This document shows positions 33,876 to 42,931 of a DNA stretch of 64,000 nucleotides, in pieces. The first letter of the stretch is position 1. The number at the start of each line of letters is the position of its first letter. The position numbers were made by a program, and so were the translations under genes. Location: the NCBI GenBank assembly GCA_016930695.1, contig JAFGGD010000013.1:24865-88864 (forward strand), written 5' to 3'. Under the pieces are notes generated by a model. That model searched no databases. It was not told the DNA's origin and was given only the letters and a program-made list of their open reading frames with translations. This DNA comes from Candidatus Eisenbacteria bacterium. Its GTDB lineage: Bacteria; Orphanbacterota; Orphanbacteria; Orphanbacterales; Orphanbacteraceae.

Positions 33876-36832
33876 GCCCGCTTCGCCTCCCCCTCCGGTT
33901 CGTCCCGCTTCCGTTACTCGCGGCGGCGGTCTTTACGTTTTTCGCCTGGGCGCCGCGGGGCGCCGCCGACGCCGGTCGGGCTTCTTCTTCCGTGACCGTT
34001 TCTTCTTGGATCTCCGACCGGGCGACGCCGGGGGGCTTCGCGACCTGGTCCTTCCTGATCGAGAACCGGTCCCCCTCGGCCGAGGATGTGACCGTCGAAT
34101 TGGAGCTGCCCGAGACTTGGAGCGCGGTGACGCCTCGGCGCGTCCTCTCCCTCGGTCCGGGAGAATCGGCGGGCGTTCCTTTCACCGTGTGGGTTCCCGC
34201 TCGGGCGTCGGCGGATTCTCTCTACGAAGTGAACGCCGTGGTCCTCTCCGCGGACGGCGTCGGCAAGGTGACCGCGACCAAGACGATCCGGGTGGAGGAG
34301 GTGCGCGAGGTGGGTCTCACGCCGGCGGCGCCGCTCGTCGGCGGGTCGCCGGGGGAGTGGGTCATTCATACGTTTACGATCGAGAACGCGGGGAACGTGA
34401 CCTCCCGTGTCGCCCTTTCCTTCGAGTCGACCCCGGACTGGCGGATCGATCCTCCGGACTCGCCCGTCGAACTCCTTCCCGGCGAGAGGCGGGACCTGCA
34501 TGTCGGATTGGAGGTGCCCCGCGAGGCGGCGGAGGGGACCATTCACATCCTGACCATGATCGCCGATCCGGCGGAGTACGACGCCGCGGGCGGAGGCGTC
34601 TTCTCGGTGCGCCGCCGGGTGAGTACTCTCGTCGAGGGCGGGCCGTCCGGAGGGACCTACCGCCGCCTTCCGGTGCGTTCCACTTTCTCCGTCCTGCAGA
34701 GTGAAGGGGAGGACCCCGCCTTCGGTTTCCGCGGCGTCGTAGCCGGCGCCCTCTCGGACGATTCCCGGATCGAAATGGATCTCGATCTCGTCAGCGGGGA
34801 CCGCGGTTCCGGGGCGCGGGACTGGAGGAGTCAGTATCTGCGCGTCGGCTACCTGCGGGATCGATGGGAATTGGTCGCCGGGGACGTGAACGCACCCTTC
34901 CCGAACGTGGCTTACCGGGTCCTCTCCGGACGGGGGATTCGTTTTCGTTCCGACGGGGACCGGTGGACTTCACGGGCGCTCCTTTCCCGGGACCGCGCGG
35001 CGGGCGCACACTCCGCCTGGGCGGCCGGCGTCGGCCGTCGGGTCGGACGGTCCTGGTGGGTCGGCGCCGACTGGATTCATCGCGATCTTCTCTTCGCGCC
35101 GGACGACGAGATCCGCCCGCGCCGGATGGGCGTGCTCTCCGCCGTCTACGAGCCGCACCCCGGTTTTTCATTGAGGGCGGAAGGGGCGTTGGGCCGAGCC
35201 CCGGTCGAGGGAGGGGGTTCGGAAAGCGGGCGTGCGGCGCTTCTGGAGATCGAAAGGCAAGGAGAGCGTTGGACCGCCGACACGCGCCTCTACGCCGGCA
35301 CCTCCGGGAATCCGGGTTGGACCCGCGACCGGGACGGGGCGGTTCTTTACCTGCGCTATCGGCCGGTCGCGTCCCTCGCTCTCTGGACGAGCGCGGACGG
35401 ATCTCGTGGGCGCTCGGGCGACAACGCCGACTCGGACGACCGGGTGACGGCGCGCTATCGCATGGGCGCGCGGCTCACCCCGCGGTCCGGTCCCCGCCTC
35501 GAACTCTCCGCGGGGGGGAGGAGGGACAGGGAGGGGGAAGAGGGGAGCGTGCGCGACGCGGAGCGACGCGACCTGAGCGGCGGAATCTGGTGGCCCCTCG
35601 GCCGCCTTCTCTTCGGGCTTTCCGGGAAGAGGGGGGACGCCTTCGACCTTCGGAGCGGCCAAAGCGGGGAGTTGTCCGAATACGGCGCCACTTTGGGGGG
35701 TTCGATCCGGAGTCTCCGCGCCGCGTTCCGTTGGAACCGGGGGCGGGAATGGGTGCCCGAGTCCGCTTCGGAAACGCGGAGCGTGACCTGGGTGACCGAT
35801 CTCGGGTGGAACACCACCGGGGGAAGGGCGGCGGTCGGGCTGGCGGCGATGGGGGAGAGTTTCGAGCAGTCCCTCTCCGGCACGGAGCCCTGGACGCGCC
35901 ACACCTTCCGTCCCCGCGTCGACCTGCGCCTTTTCGCCGGCCTCCACCTGCGCACCGAATCCAGCATCGTCGGCGGAATGGACGATTGGACCGTGGAACG
36001 TTGGCAGGTAAACCTTACCTGGAGCGAGGCGAACGGGCTTCCGGTGCTCTGGTCGCCGGAACGGGGCGGGCTTCGGGCGCTGGTTTTCCTGGACGCCGAC
36101 GGCGACGGCCGGCGCGACCCGGGGGAGGAGGCGCTCGCGGGCGTGGTGCTCGCCGTCGACGGAGAGCAGGCGATCACCGGATCGGACGGCGCCGCTTCCT
36201 GGTCCTCCCTCGAAGCGGGTGAGCACGACGTGGACCTGAACGACGCCACTCTGCCGTCGGGCACGGTGGCGCTCGCCGACTTCCCCTCTCTCGTCTGGAT
36301 CGAGGCGGGGCGCCGGACCGACCTGGCCGTCCCCGTCCGCCGGGCGGCCCGCGTTTCCGGGCGCCTCTTCGTCGACGCGAACGGGGACGGCGTCTGGGAC
36401 CCGGGCGAGGAATCCTTCCGGGATATCCGGATCGAGCTGTGCGCGGGGGAGACACGGAGGGCGAGCGGATTGACCGGCGCCGGAGGCGCGTACGGTTTTC
36501 AGGCCGTATCGCCCGGTCTCTACACGATCCGCGTGGCCGAGGGGTGGCTTCCGGAGGGCTGGCGTCTCACCGGTTTCCCGCCGGACGCGTTCGCCGTCGG
36601 AGCCGGCGAGGATGTGGAACTACCCCCTTTGGGCGCCGCCCCTCGGCGGCGGCCGATCGTGATGACCTACGGCGGAGGCGCATGCGATGGAGAGACCGCC
36701 GCGTCGCCCGCTCTCCGGGAGATCGCGCCCGTGGGAATGGACACCGATGCGCCGGACGACCGGCCGATCCTCAAGACCTACGACGGAGCGAGCGGCCGCG
36801 CGCTGGAACGGGGCGTGCCCTTGAATCGCTGA
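33872..36832 (+). CDS. Usher-like outer-membrane protein with NEW3 and SdrD-like domains
   Basis: A 986-residue exported protein. After the signal peptide (to about 33), two NEW3-like Ig domains lie at about 39-125 and 135-225 (FATWSFLIENRSPSAEDVTV, WVIHTFTIENAGNVTSRVAL). Residues about 266-733 look like a large outer-membrane barrel of alternating strands (SQYLRVGYLRDRWELVAGDV, WWVGADWIHRDLLFA, HLRTESSIVGG). Two SdrD/usher-type Ig domains follow, each with an F-x-D-x-(D/N)GDG-x4-DPGEE motif (about 733-825 and 825-915). The tail has two copies of RPI-V/L-x-TY-G/D-G. Ushers of chaperone-usher pathways share this barrel-plus-Ig plan. Secretion of the four neighbouring subunits is inferred from operon coupling. 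Confidence 0.65.
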   Translation: MSPLRLPLRFVPLPLLAAAVFTFFAWAPRGAADAGRASSSVTVSSWISDRATPGGFATWSFLIENRSPSAEDVTVELELPETWSAVTPRRVLSLGPGESAGVPFTVWVPARASADSLYEVNAVVLSADGVGKVTATKTIRVEEVREVGLTPAAPLVGGSPGEWVIHTFTIENAGNVTSRVALSFESTPDWRIDPPDSPVELLPGERRDLHVGLEVPREAAEGTIHILTMIADPAEYDAAGGGVFSVRRRVSTLVEGGPSGGTYRRLPVRSTFSVLQSEGEDPAFGFRGVVAGALSDDSRIEMDLDLVSGDRGSGARDWRSQYLRVGYLRDRWELVAGDVNAPFPNVAYRVLSGRGIRFRSDGDRWTSRALLSRDRAAGAHSAWAAGVGRRVGRSWWVGADWIHRDLLFAPDDEIRPRRMGVLSAVYEPHPGFSLRAEGALGRAPVEGGGSESGRAALLEIERQGERWTADTRLYAGTSGNPGWTRDRDGAVLYLRYRPVASLALWTSADGSRGRSGDNADSDDRVTARYRMGARLTPRSGPRLELSAGGRRDREGEEGSVRDAERRDLSGGIWWPLGRLLFGLSGKRGDAFDLRSGQSGELSEYGATLGGSIRSLRAAFRWNRGREWVPESASETRSVTWVTDLGWNTTGGRAAVGLAAMGESFEQSLSGTEPWTRHTFRPRVDLRLFAGLHLRTESSIVGGMDDWTVERWQVNLTWSEANGLPVLWSPERGGLRALVFLDADGDGRRDPGEEALAGVVLAVDGEQAITGSDGAASWSSLEAGEHDVDLNDATLPSGTVALADFPSLVWIEAGRRTDLAVPVRRAARVSGRLFVDANGDGVWDPGEESFRDIRIELCAGETRRASGLTGAGGAYGFQAVSPGLYTIRVAEGWLPEGWRLTGFPPDAFAVGAGEDVELPPLGAAPRRRPIVMTYGGGACDGETAASPALREIAPVGMDTDAPDDRPILKTYDGASGRALERGVPLNR

Positions 36833-36874
36833 GCCCGCCCGACCCGTCTCGGCCCCCTCCGGTCCGGAATGGAA

Positions 36875-36912
36875 AAACCGCGGGAAAGATCCCGGACTTC
36901 CCCGCGGTTTCG
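36875..36912. terminator. Bidirectional terminator between the usher-like and HD-domain genes
   Basis: AAACCGCGGG (36875-36884) pairs perfectly with CCCGCGGTTT (36901-36910); an inner GATCCC...GG element adds structure. A and T runs flank it on both strands, so it can serve both convergent genes. Confidence 0.75.
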
Positions 36913-36931
36913 CATTTCCTACCGAAGGTTC

Positions 36932-37480
36932 CTAACCGATTCGGTCCACGAAGGGCTCGAAGGTCATGAAGTCGGCGTGATGGGCGATGAATGACTCCAC
37001 CGTTCTCTTCCCCAGGTTCCCCTCCTTGGCGTGCGTGGCGATCATGTGACAGACCGGATCGGGGAGGCCGAAACGCCGGGCGAGGGCGACGCCGGTGAAG
37101 GGGTGGCGCAGGTATTTTCCCGTCATGCCGACCACCGCGTTCCCCTTCCCGTCCAGCACGTATTCGAGGAGCTTTCCCACATCGATCAGAATGGCGCCGG
37201 CGATCAGGACGTCCATGTCGATCGGCAACTGGTCGCCGTAGAACTCCTTCATGATACGCCCCGACTCGCGGGCGATGTGTACGACAGAACGTTTGTGTTC
37301 CATGAAGGTGACCGTGCAGCCCGGGGCGAGGAGCGTGAAGGGGATCCGCCGCAGGTCATCCGGCGTAAGCACGCTCTCCTCGAGGGCGTAGGCCCAAACA
37401 TCCCGCACCTTGTTCCGCAGTTCTCCGTCCTCGATCCACTCCAGCTCCGGCCAGAGTTCGTCCACCTGTTTCTTGTCCAT
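36932..37480 (-). CDS. HD-superfamily protein with altered metal site
   Basis: A 182-residue single HD-domain protein (ATG at 37480 after GAGGAACGGGA). The helices match HDIG phosphohydrolases: H62 in FMEHKRSVVHIARES, the central doublet region LIAGAILIDVGKLLEY, then RHPFTGVALARRFGLPD, MIATHAKEG and IAHHADFMTF. The doublet normally reads HD, but here it is I99-D100, so one metal ligand is gone; downstream histidines and the final D remain. Relatives are uncharacterised nucleotide or phosphate-ester hydrolases. This copy may be a binding protein or use another ligand. It stands alone between two convergent or divergent units. Confidence 0.8.
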   Translation of the reverse strand: MDKKQVDELWPELEWIEDGELRNKVRDVWAYALEESVLTPDDLRRIPFTLLAPGCTVTFMEHKRSVVHIARESGRIMKEFYGDQLPIDMDVLIAGAILIDVGKLLEYVLDGKGNAVVGMTGKYLRHPFTGVALARRFGLPDPVCHMIATHAKEGNLGKRTVESFIAHHADFMTFEPFVDRIG

Positions 37481-37866
37481 TCCCGTTCCTCCCCGGGGAT
37501 CCGGATGATTCGGTCGCGTGCCGCCTCGCGGCTGTTTCCGTTTCTCGAATCCACATGCTAACCCGGAGAGGCGTTTGACTCCATCCCTTCCGGCGGGATT
37601 TTCTCTGATTTAGTGAAACTTGATAAAAGTTAACTGTTGTTTCGACAACGACTTTCCTGGATTCCACTCTTGCGGAGCCCTCGGGAAAATGCTATAATAC
37701 AAACAGCTTCCCCCCGTGTGCCGTTCTCCCGGCGGGTAATCCCGATGGGGGAGCGCTCGTGACGGTTCGAAACGAAAATTCGCGAAAAGAACGGCCGGAA
37801 CGGAGAGAGACCGCGCGGGGCGGTTACTCTCTTTTCCCTATCTCCATCCGAGTGAGGGATGAACGA
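37481..37866 (+). promoter_or_regulatory. Long leader with promoter for the exported MBL-fold protein
   Basis: Contains TTGCGG (37670-37675), 17 bases, TATAAT (37693-37698). Transcription from there would give a leader of about 160 bases before the ATG at 37867. An AT-rich stretch (37605-37650) lies upstream. I see no gene; an open frame from the GTG at 37759 runs into the signal peptide but looks like leader sequence. Confidence 0.6.
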
Positions 37867-40053
37867 ATGAATTGTGCACGAACGATCGCGGCGGCCGCAT
37901 TGGCCGCTCTCCTCGCCGCCGGCGGGGCTTGGGCCGGTGCGGAGGACGCGACGATCTACGAGATCCAGCAGGGGACCTATTCGCAGTACACCTGGGTCAC
38001 CGTGGATAGCGTCATCGTGACCGGCGTGACGGCGGACGCTTTCTGGGTCATCGAGCCGGCGGGCGGCGCCTACGGGGGCATCTATGTCGCCCGCGGCGAA
38101 AACCCCTATGTCTCTCGAGGGGATCTGGTGACCGTTTCCGGCTACTACACCGAATCGAGCGGCCTTTCCAACATCACCGCCACCTCCGGGGTCGGCGGCA
38201 TCGTCAACGTGCTCGACAATGATCAAACGCTGCCGGCGGCGTCCGCCGTCGCGGTGGACGATGTGAACACCGGAAGCGCCACCGCCGAGCAGTGGGAGGG
38301 GTGCCTGGTCACCCTGGACGATCTGGCGTGCACGGCCGTGAACGCGAGCGACTGGCGGGTGGTCGAAGTGGACGGCGACGCGCCCCTCACGGACACCCTC
38401 TTCGTCGACGACCTGATGACCTACAACTGGCCTTCCCTCGGAGACACGCTTGTCGAGCTCACCGGTCTCATGCACTATCTCTCCGGGAATTTCCGGCTCG
38501 AGCCGCGGGATAACTACGATGTGCTCGTGGCGGACACCGAGGCGCCCGCGCAGATCACCGATCTGGCCGCCTCCTCGGGCGAGTACAACGGCACCGTCGA
38601 TCTGGACTGGACCGCCGTGGGCGACGACGGAACCACCGGCACCGCCTCCGCCTACGTGGTCCGCTGGCACACGAGCCCGATCACCGGCGCCAACTGGGCC
38701 TCCGCGAACGACGTCGACGACGAGCCGGCGCCGCAATCCTCCGGCTCCTCCGAATCGTGGACCGTGACCGGCCTTCCGGAGGGGCAGACCCTCTACTTCG
38801 CCGTTCGCGCCGAGGACGAGGCGCTTCTCCAGGGACCGGTCTCCAACAGCCCTTCCGCCTATGTGACCGACACCCAGCCCACGCTCGTCATCCATTGCAT
38901 CAACGTGGGGCAGGGGGACTGCACGCTGATCGTCGCCGGAACCGGCCAGTCTTTCCTCTTCGACGCCGGGAACAACGGCGTGGGGAGCGCCGAGGTGGTT
39001 CCCTACCTGGACAGCATCGGGATCAACACGCTCACCTACATGGGCGCCTCGCATTACGACGCGGACCACATCGGCGGGTTGGATGAAGTGTTCAATTCGG
39101 CGCTGATCACTCTGACCGATTCCTGTTACGACCGGGGCTGGTCCTATTCCACCGTGACCTACGACAACTATGTCGCCGCCATCGGCTCGCAGCGGGCGAC
39201 CGCCTACGACGGCCTGGTGCTCGACCTCGGCGGTGGCGTCACCATGACCTGCGTCGGCGTGAACGGGAACGGCCAGCTTTCACCTCCCTATGACGAGACC
39301 TACGCGGAGAACGACCTCTCGGTGAACTGGGTCGTCGAGGTGGGGAACTTCCAGTTCTACGTCGGCGGCGACACGCCCGGCTATTCGAGCTGTTATCCTT
39401 ACCACGACATCGAGACCTCCATCGCCCAGGACGTGGGGAACATCGAAGTGGTCCGCGCGAACCACCACGGCAGCTACTGCAACACGAACCAGAATCTGTT
39501 GAACTGGATGGATCCGCAGGCGGTGATCATATCCGTCGGCGACGGGAATCCCTACGGCCACCCCAAACAGGACATGATCAACCGGGTCGTGAGCAGCGGC
39601 GCCTACATCTATCAGACCGAGGGGGGGACCGGAGGCTCGCCTCCCATGGGCATGGGCGAGGTGTGCGGCGACGTGGTGATCCGCACCAACGGACTTTGCA
39701 CCTACACCATTCAGGACTCCACCTATCTGGTGGATGACGCCACCGGCGTGGAGCTGGCGGGAACCGCCCCGCCGGTCCGTTTCGGGCTCCTCGGGAACGC
39801 GCCGAATCCATTCAACCCCGTCACCGAGATCCTCTTCGAGCTGCCCCGCGCCGGCGAGGCGACCCTCGCGATCCACGATGTGTCCGGCCGCCTGGTCGCC
39901 GTACTCTCCCGGGGGCCGCGCGACGCGGGGACATTCCGCGAGACCTGGGACGGGCGTGACGACTCCGGCCGGCCGGTCGCCTCGGGCGTCTATTTCGCCC
40001 GTCTCCGGACGGCGGAGCGCTCCGACACGCGGAAGATGGTTCTGGTTCGTTAA
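37867..40053 (+). CDS. Exported metallo-beta-lactamase-fold hydrolase with OB, fibronectin and FlgD-like domains
   Basis: A 728-residue protein. The ATG at 37867 (GAGGGATG upstream) opens a signal peptide (ARTIAAAALAALLAAGGAWA). Residues about 25-215 look like OB-fold modules of the kind linked to secreted nucleases (YVARGENPYVSRGDLVTVSG). Residues about 222-330 form a fibronectin III domain. The hydrolase domain (about 335-590) resembles the ComEC C-terminal domain: INVGQGDCTLI, the metal motif H396-x-D398-x-D400-H401 (SHYDADHIGG), VGGDTPG, and ANHHGS. A PNPFNPVTEILFELP motif and FlgD-like domain end the protein (RKMVLVR). A secreted nuclease or phosphodiesterase is the likeliest activity. 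Confidence 0.85.
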   Translation: MNCARTIAAAALAALLAAGGAWAGAEDATIYEIQQGTYSQYTWVTVDSVIVTGVTADAFWVIEPAGGAYGGIYVARGENPYVSRGDLVTVSGYYTESSGLSNITATSGVGGIVNVLDNDQTLPAASAVAVDDVNTGSATAEQWEGCLVTLDDLACTAVNASDWRVVEVDGDAPLTDTLFVDDLMTYNWPSLGDTLVELTGLMHYLSGNFRLEPRDNYDVLVADTEAPAQITDLAASSGEYNGTVDLDWTAVGDDGTTGTASAYVVRWHTSPITGANWASANDVDDEPAPQSSGSSESWTVTGLPEGQTLYFAVRAEDEALLQGPVSNSPSAYVTDTQPTLVIHCINVGQGDCTLIVAGTGQSFLFDAGNNGVGSAEVVPYLDSIGINTLTYMGASHYDADHIGGLDEVFNSALITLTDSCYDRGWSYSTVTYDNYVAAIGSQRATAYDGLVLDLGGGVTMTCVGVNGNGQLSPPYDETYAENDLSVNWVVEVGNFQFYVGGDTPGYSSCYPYHDIETSIAQDVGNIEVVRANHHGSYCNTNQNLLNWMDPQAVIISVGDGNPYGHPKQDMINRVVSSGAYIYQTEGGTGGSPPMGMGEVCGDVVIRTNGLCTYTIQDSTYLVDDATGVELAGTAPPVRFGLLGNAPNPFNPVTEILFELPRAGEATLAIHDVSGRLVAVLSRGPRDAGTFRETWDGRDDSGRPVASGVYFARLRTAERSDTRKMVLVR

Positions 40054-40084
40054 CGAACCGTTCGTTGCATGGGCGAAACGAAAC

Positions 40085-40115
40085 GGGGGTCCGGCGCGCG
40101 CCGGGCCCCTTTTTT
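40085..40115 (+). terminator. Intrinsic terminator
   Basis: GGGG-x-CCGGCGCGCGCCGG-x-CCCC forms a near-perfect stem followed by six T. Confidence 0.88.
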
Positions 40116-40130
40116 GCGTCTCCTCTTTCC

Positions 40131-40160
40131 TTGGCGTACGAATGCCGGGCGCGTTACACT
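40131..40160 (+). promoter_or_regulatory. Promoter of the ferritin-like gene
   Basis: TTGGCG (40131-40136), 18 bases, TACACT (40155-40160), about 100 bases before the ATG at 40261. Confidence 0.5.
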
Positions 40161-40260
40161 CCAAAGAGTCCGCCGCCGGCCGCGGTGAGCGGTCTCACCG
40201 ACAATTCACGACACCGGATATCGACGCGCCGATCTGCCGGCGCCTTCGGGAGGACGGGTG

Positions 40261-40713
40261 ATGAGCAACTTCGGATCGATCGATGAGGTACTCGATTTCG
40301 CCGTCAAGCGCGAGGAGGAATCGGAGCGTTTCTACCTCGAGATGGCGAAACGGGTGGAGAAGATGAAGGAAGTCTTCGAGCAGTTCGCCGCCGAAGAGAG
40401 GGGCCACAAGGCGAAACTACTGGCGGTGAAGGAGAACAAACGGCTGGTGGCCAAGTCTTCCAAGCCGGTTCAGGATCTGAAGATCGGCGATTATCTCGAA
40501 GAGAAGGAAGCGACGCCGGGGATGGATTACGCGGACGCGCTCGTGTTGGCGATGAAGAAGGAGAAGAAGGCCTTCAAGCTGTACAGCGATCTGGCCGCCT
40601 CCGCCGAGAGCGGAGAGACGGCGGAATTATTCCGCGGCCTCGCCCAGGAAGAGGCGAGACACAAACTCCGCTTCGAGGTGGAGTACGACGACTACGTTCT
40701 GCGGGAAAACTGA
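40261..40713 (+). CDS. Ferritin-like di-iron protein (rubrerythrin-type erythrin domain)
   Basis: A 150-residue four-helix protein, cytosolic. Carboxylate-rich motifs: VKREEESERFYLEMAKRV and FAAEERGHKAKLL in the first helix pair, MKKEKKAFKLYSDLAA and LAQEEARHKLRFEVEYD in the second, giving the ExxH pairs of rubrerythrin and related ferritin-like domains. The rubredoxin tail is absent. Such proteins reduce peroxide or handle iron in anaerobes and microaerobes. GGGAGG lies 7 bases before the ATG; an in-frame GTG one codon earlier is possible. It is a single-gene unit with its own promoter and terminator. Confidence 0.88.
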   Translation: MSNFGSIDEVLDFAVKREEESERFYLEMAKRVEKMKEVFEQFAAEERGHKAKLLAVKENKRLVAKSSKPVQDLKIGDYLEEKEATPGMDYADALVLAMKKEKKAFKLYSDLAASAESGETAELFRGLAQEEARHKLRFEVEYDDYVLREN

Positions 40714-40764
40714 AATCAGGGAGCGGAACCTCTCGCAGGGACGCTTAAGGAGCGAAGGGAAAAC

Positions 40765-40808
40765 AAGATCTCCTCTTCCGCGAACCGGAGGAGGAGATCT
40801 TTTCTTGT
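40765..40808 (+). terminator. Strong long-stem terminator
   Basis: AAGATCTCCTCTTCCG, loop CGAA, and its complement (one G-U pair) make a stem of about 16 base pairs flanked by AACAAG and TTTTCTTG. It could also serve the minus-strand permease gene converging from 40922. Confidence 0.85.
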
Positions 40809-40921
40809 TCCCTCCGGGCTTCTTCGCTTTTTTCCGCGAGGCGCCTTTCCGGGCGATCAGTATTCCGAACCGGCCCGCCGGCCTCTCCGCCTTCGAACCC
40901 GAAGGGTACGAGGAGGTGGGT

Positions 40922-42138
40922 TTACTCATAGCGCAGCGCATCGATCGGGTCGAGCGCGGCCGCCTTGCGGGCCGGATAGTAGCCGAAAAAGATACCCACG
41001 GCGCCGGAGAAGACCACCGCCAGAAGCACGCTGGACGGCGTGATCAGCACCGGGAGGTCGGCGAACCGTTCCAATAGACCGGAGACGGCGAAGGCGATTC
41101 CTATGCCGATCACCCCTCCGGCGAGACTGAGCGCCACCGATTCGGCGAGAAACTGGACGAGCACGTCCCTGCCGCGGGCGCCGACGGAGATCCGAATGCC
41201 GATCTCCCGCGTTCGCTCGGTCACCGAAACGAGCATGATGTTCATGATGCCGATGCCGCCCACGACGAGCGACACGCCGGCGATGGATCCGAGCAGGATC
41301 GTCAGGACCCGGGAGGTCTCCGCCGCCGCTTCGGTGATCTCCGCCTGGGTGCGGACGGTGAAATCGTCATCCTCTCCCTCGCCGATGCCGTGCGCCGTCC
41401 GGAGAAGCGCGGCGATCTCCTCCTCCGCCGCGTCCAGGAACGCGGCGTCGGCGGCGCTCGCCAGGATCATGTCGATCCAGCGGTCCCCCTTGAGCCGGTA
41501 GAGCACCGTCGTCGACGGAGCGAGCACCACGTCGTCTTCGTCGCGCCCGCCGGCGCTCCGCCCTTTTTCCTCCATCACGCCGATCACCTCGAAGGGGGTG
41601 CTGCGGATTCGGATCCGTTCTCCGACCGGGTCCTGATCCGGGAAGAGCTCGTCCGCCACCGTTTTCCCGAGCACGGCCACTTTTTTTCGCGTCCGGATCT
41701 CTTGATCGGTGAAGAATGATCCGGAGTCGAGATTCCAGGAGCGTATGGAGGGATACTCCGGCGCCACGCCCAGGACGCTCGTGAACCAGTTCTCCCCGCC
41801 GCCGATCACCTGGTTGCCGCTGCTCACCACCGGTGAGACCGCCTCCAAGAGGGCCGCCCCTTCGACGATCGCCTCCACGTCATCCAGCGTGAAGCGGTTC
41901 ATGCTGCCCGCGCCGTGGCGCACGCCGCCGGTTTGTCCCGATCCGGGGAAGACGATGAGCAGGTTCGTGCCGAGCCCTTCGATGTGGGATTCGATTTCCG
42001 CCTGAGAGCCGACGCCGACGCCGATCATGACGATCACCGCGCTGACGCCGATGATGATGCCGAGCGACGTGAGTGTGCTCCGCATCCGATTGCGGAGAAT
42101 GGCGCGGAGCGCCGTGCGAAGCAGCCTGCCCGACCGGT

Positions 42139-42142
<4 letters not shown>
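40922..42142 (-). CDS. macB: MacB-type ABC transporter permease
   Basis: A 406-residue inner-membrane protein. One N-terminal helix (LTSLGIIIGVSAVIVMIGVGVG), a periplasmic MacB_PCD domain (about 50-240), and three C-terminal helices with the FtsX signature (GGIGIMNIMLVSVTERTREIGIRISVGAR, LSLAGGVIGIGIAFAVSG, FSGAVGIFFGYYPARKAAALDPIDALRYE). It uses mechanotransmission rather than substrate passage through the membrane. The ATPase is a separate gene, coupled as GTGA (GTG start at 42142). It works with the ATPase and MacA-like adaptor upstream to move periplasmic substrates through an outer-membrane TolC-like channel, not seen in the window. Confidence 0.92.
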
Positions 42143-42921
<779 letters not shown>

Positions 42922-42931
42922 CGCCCGCCCC

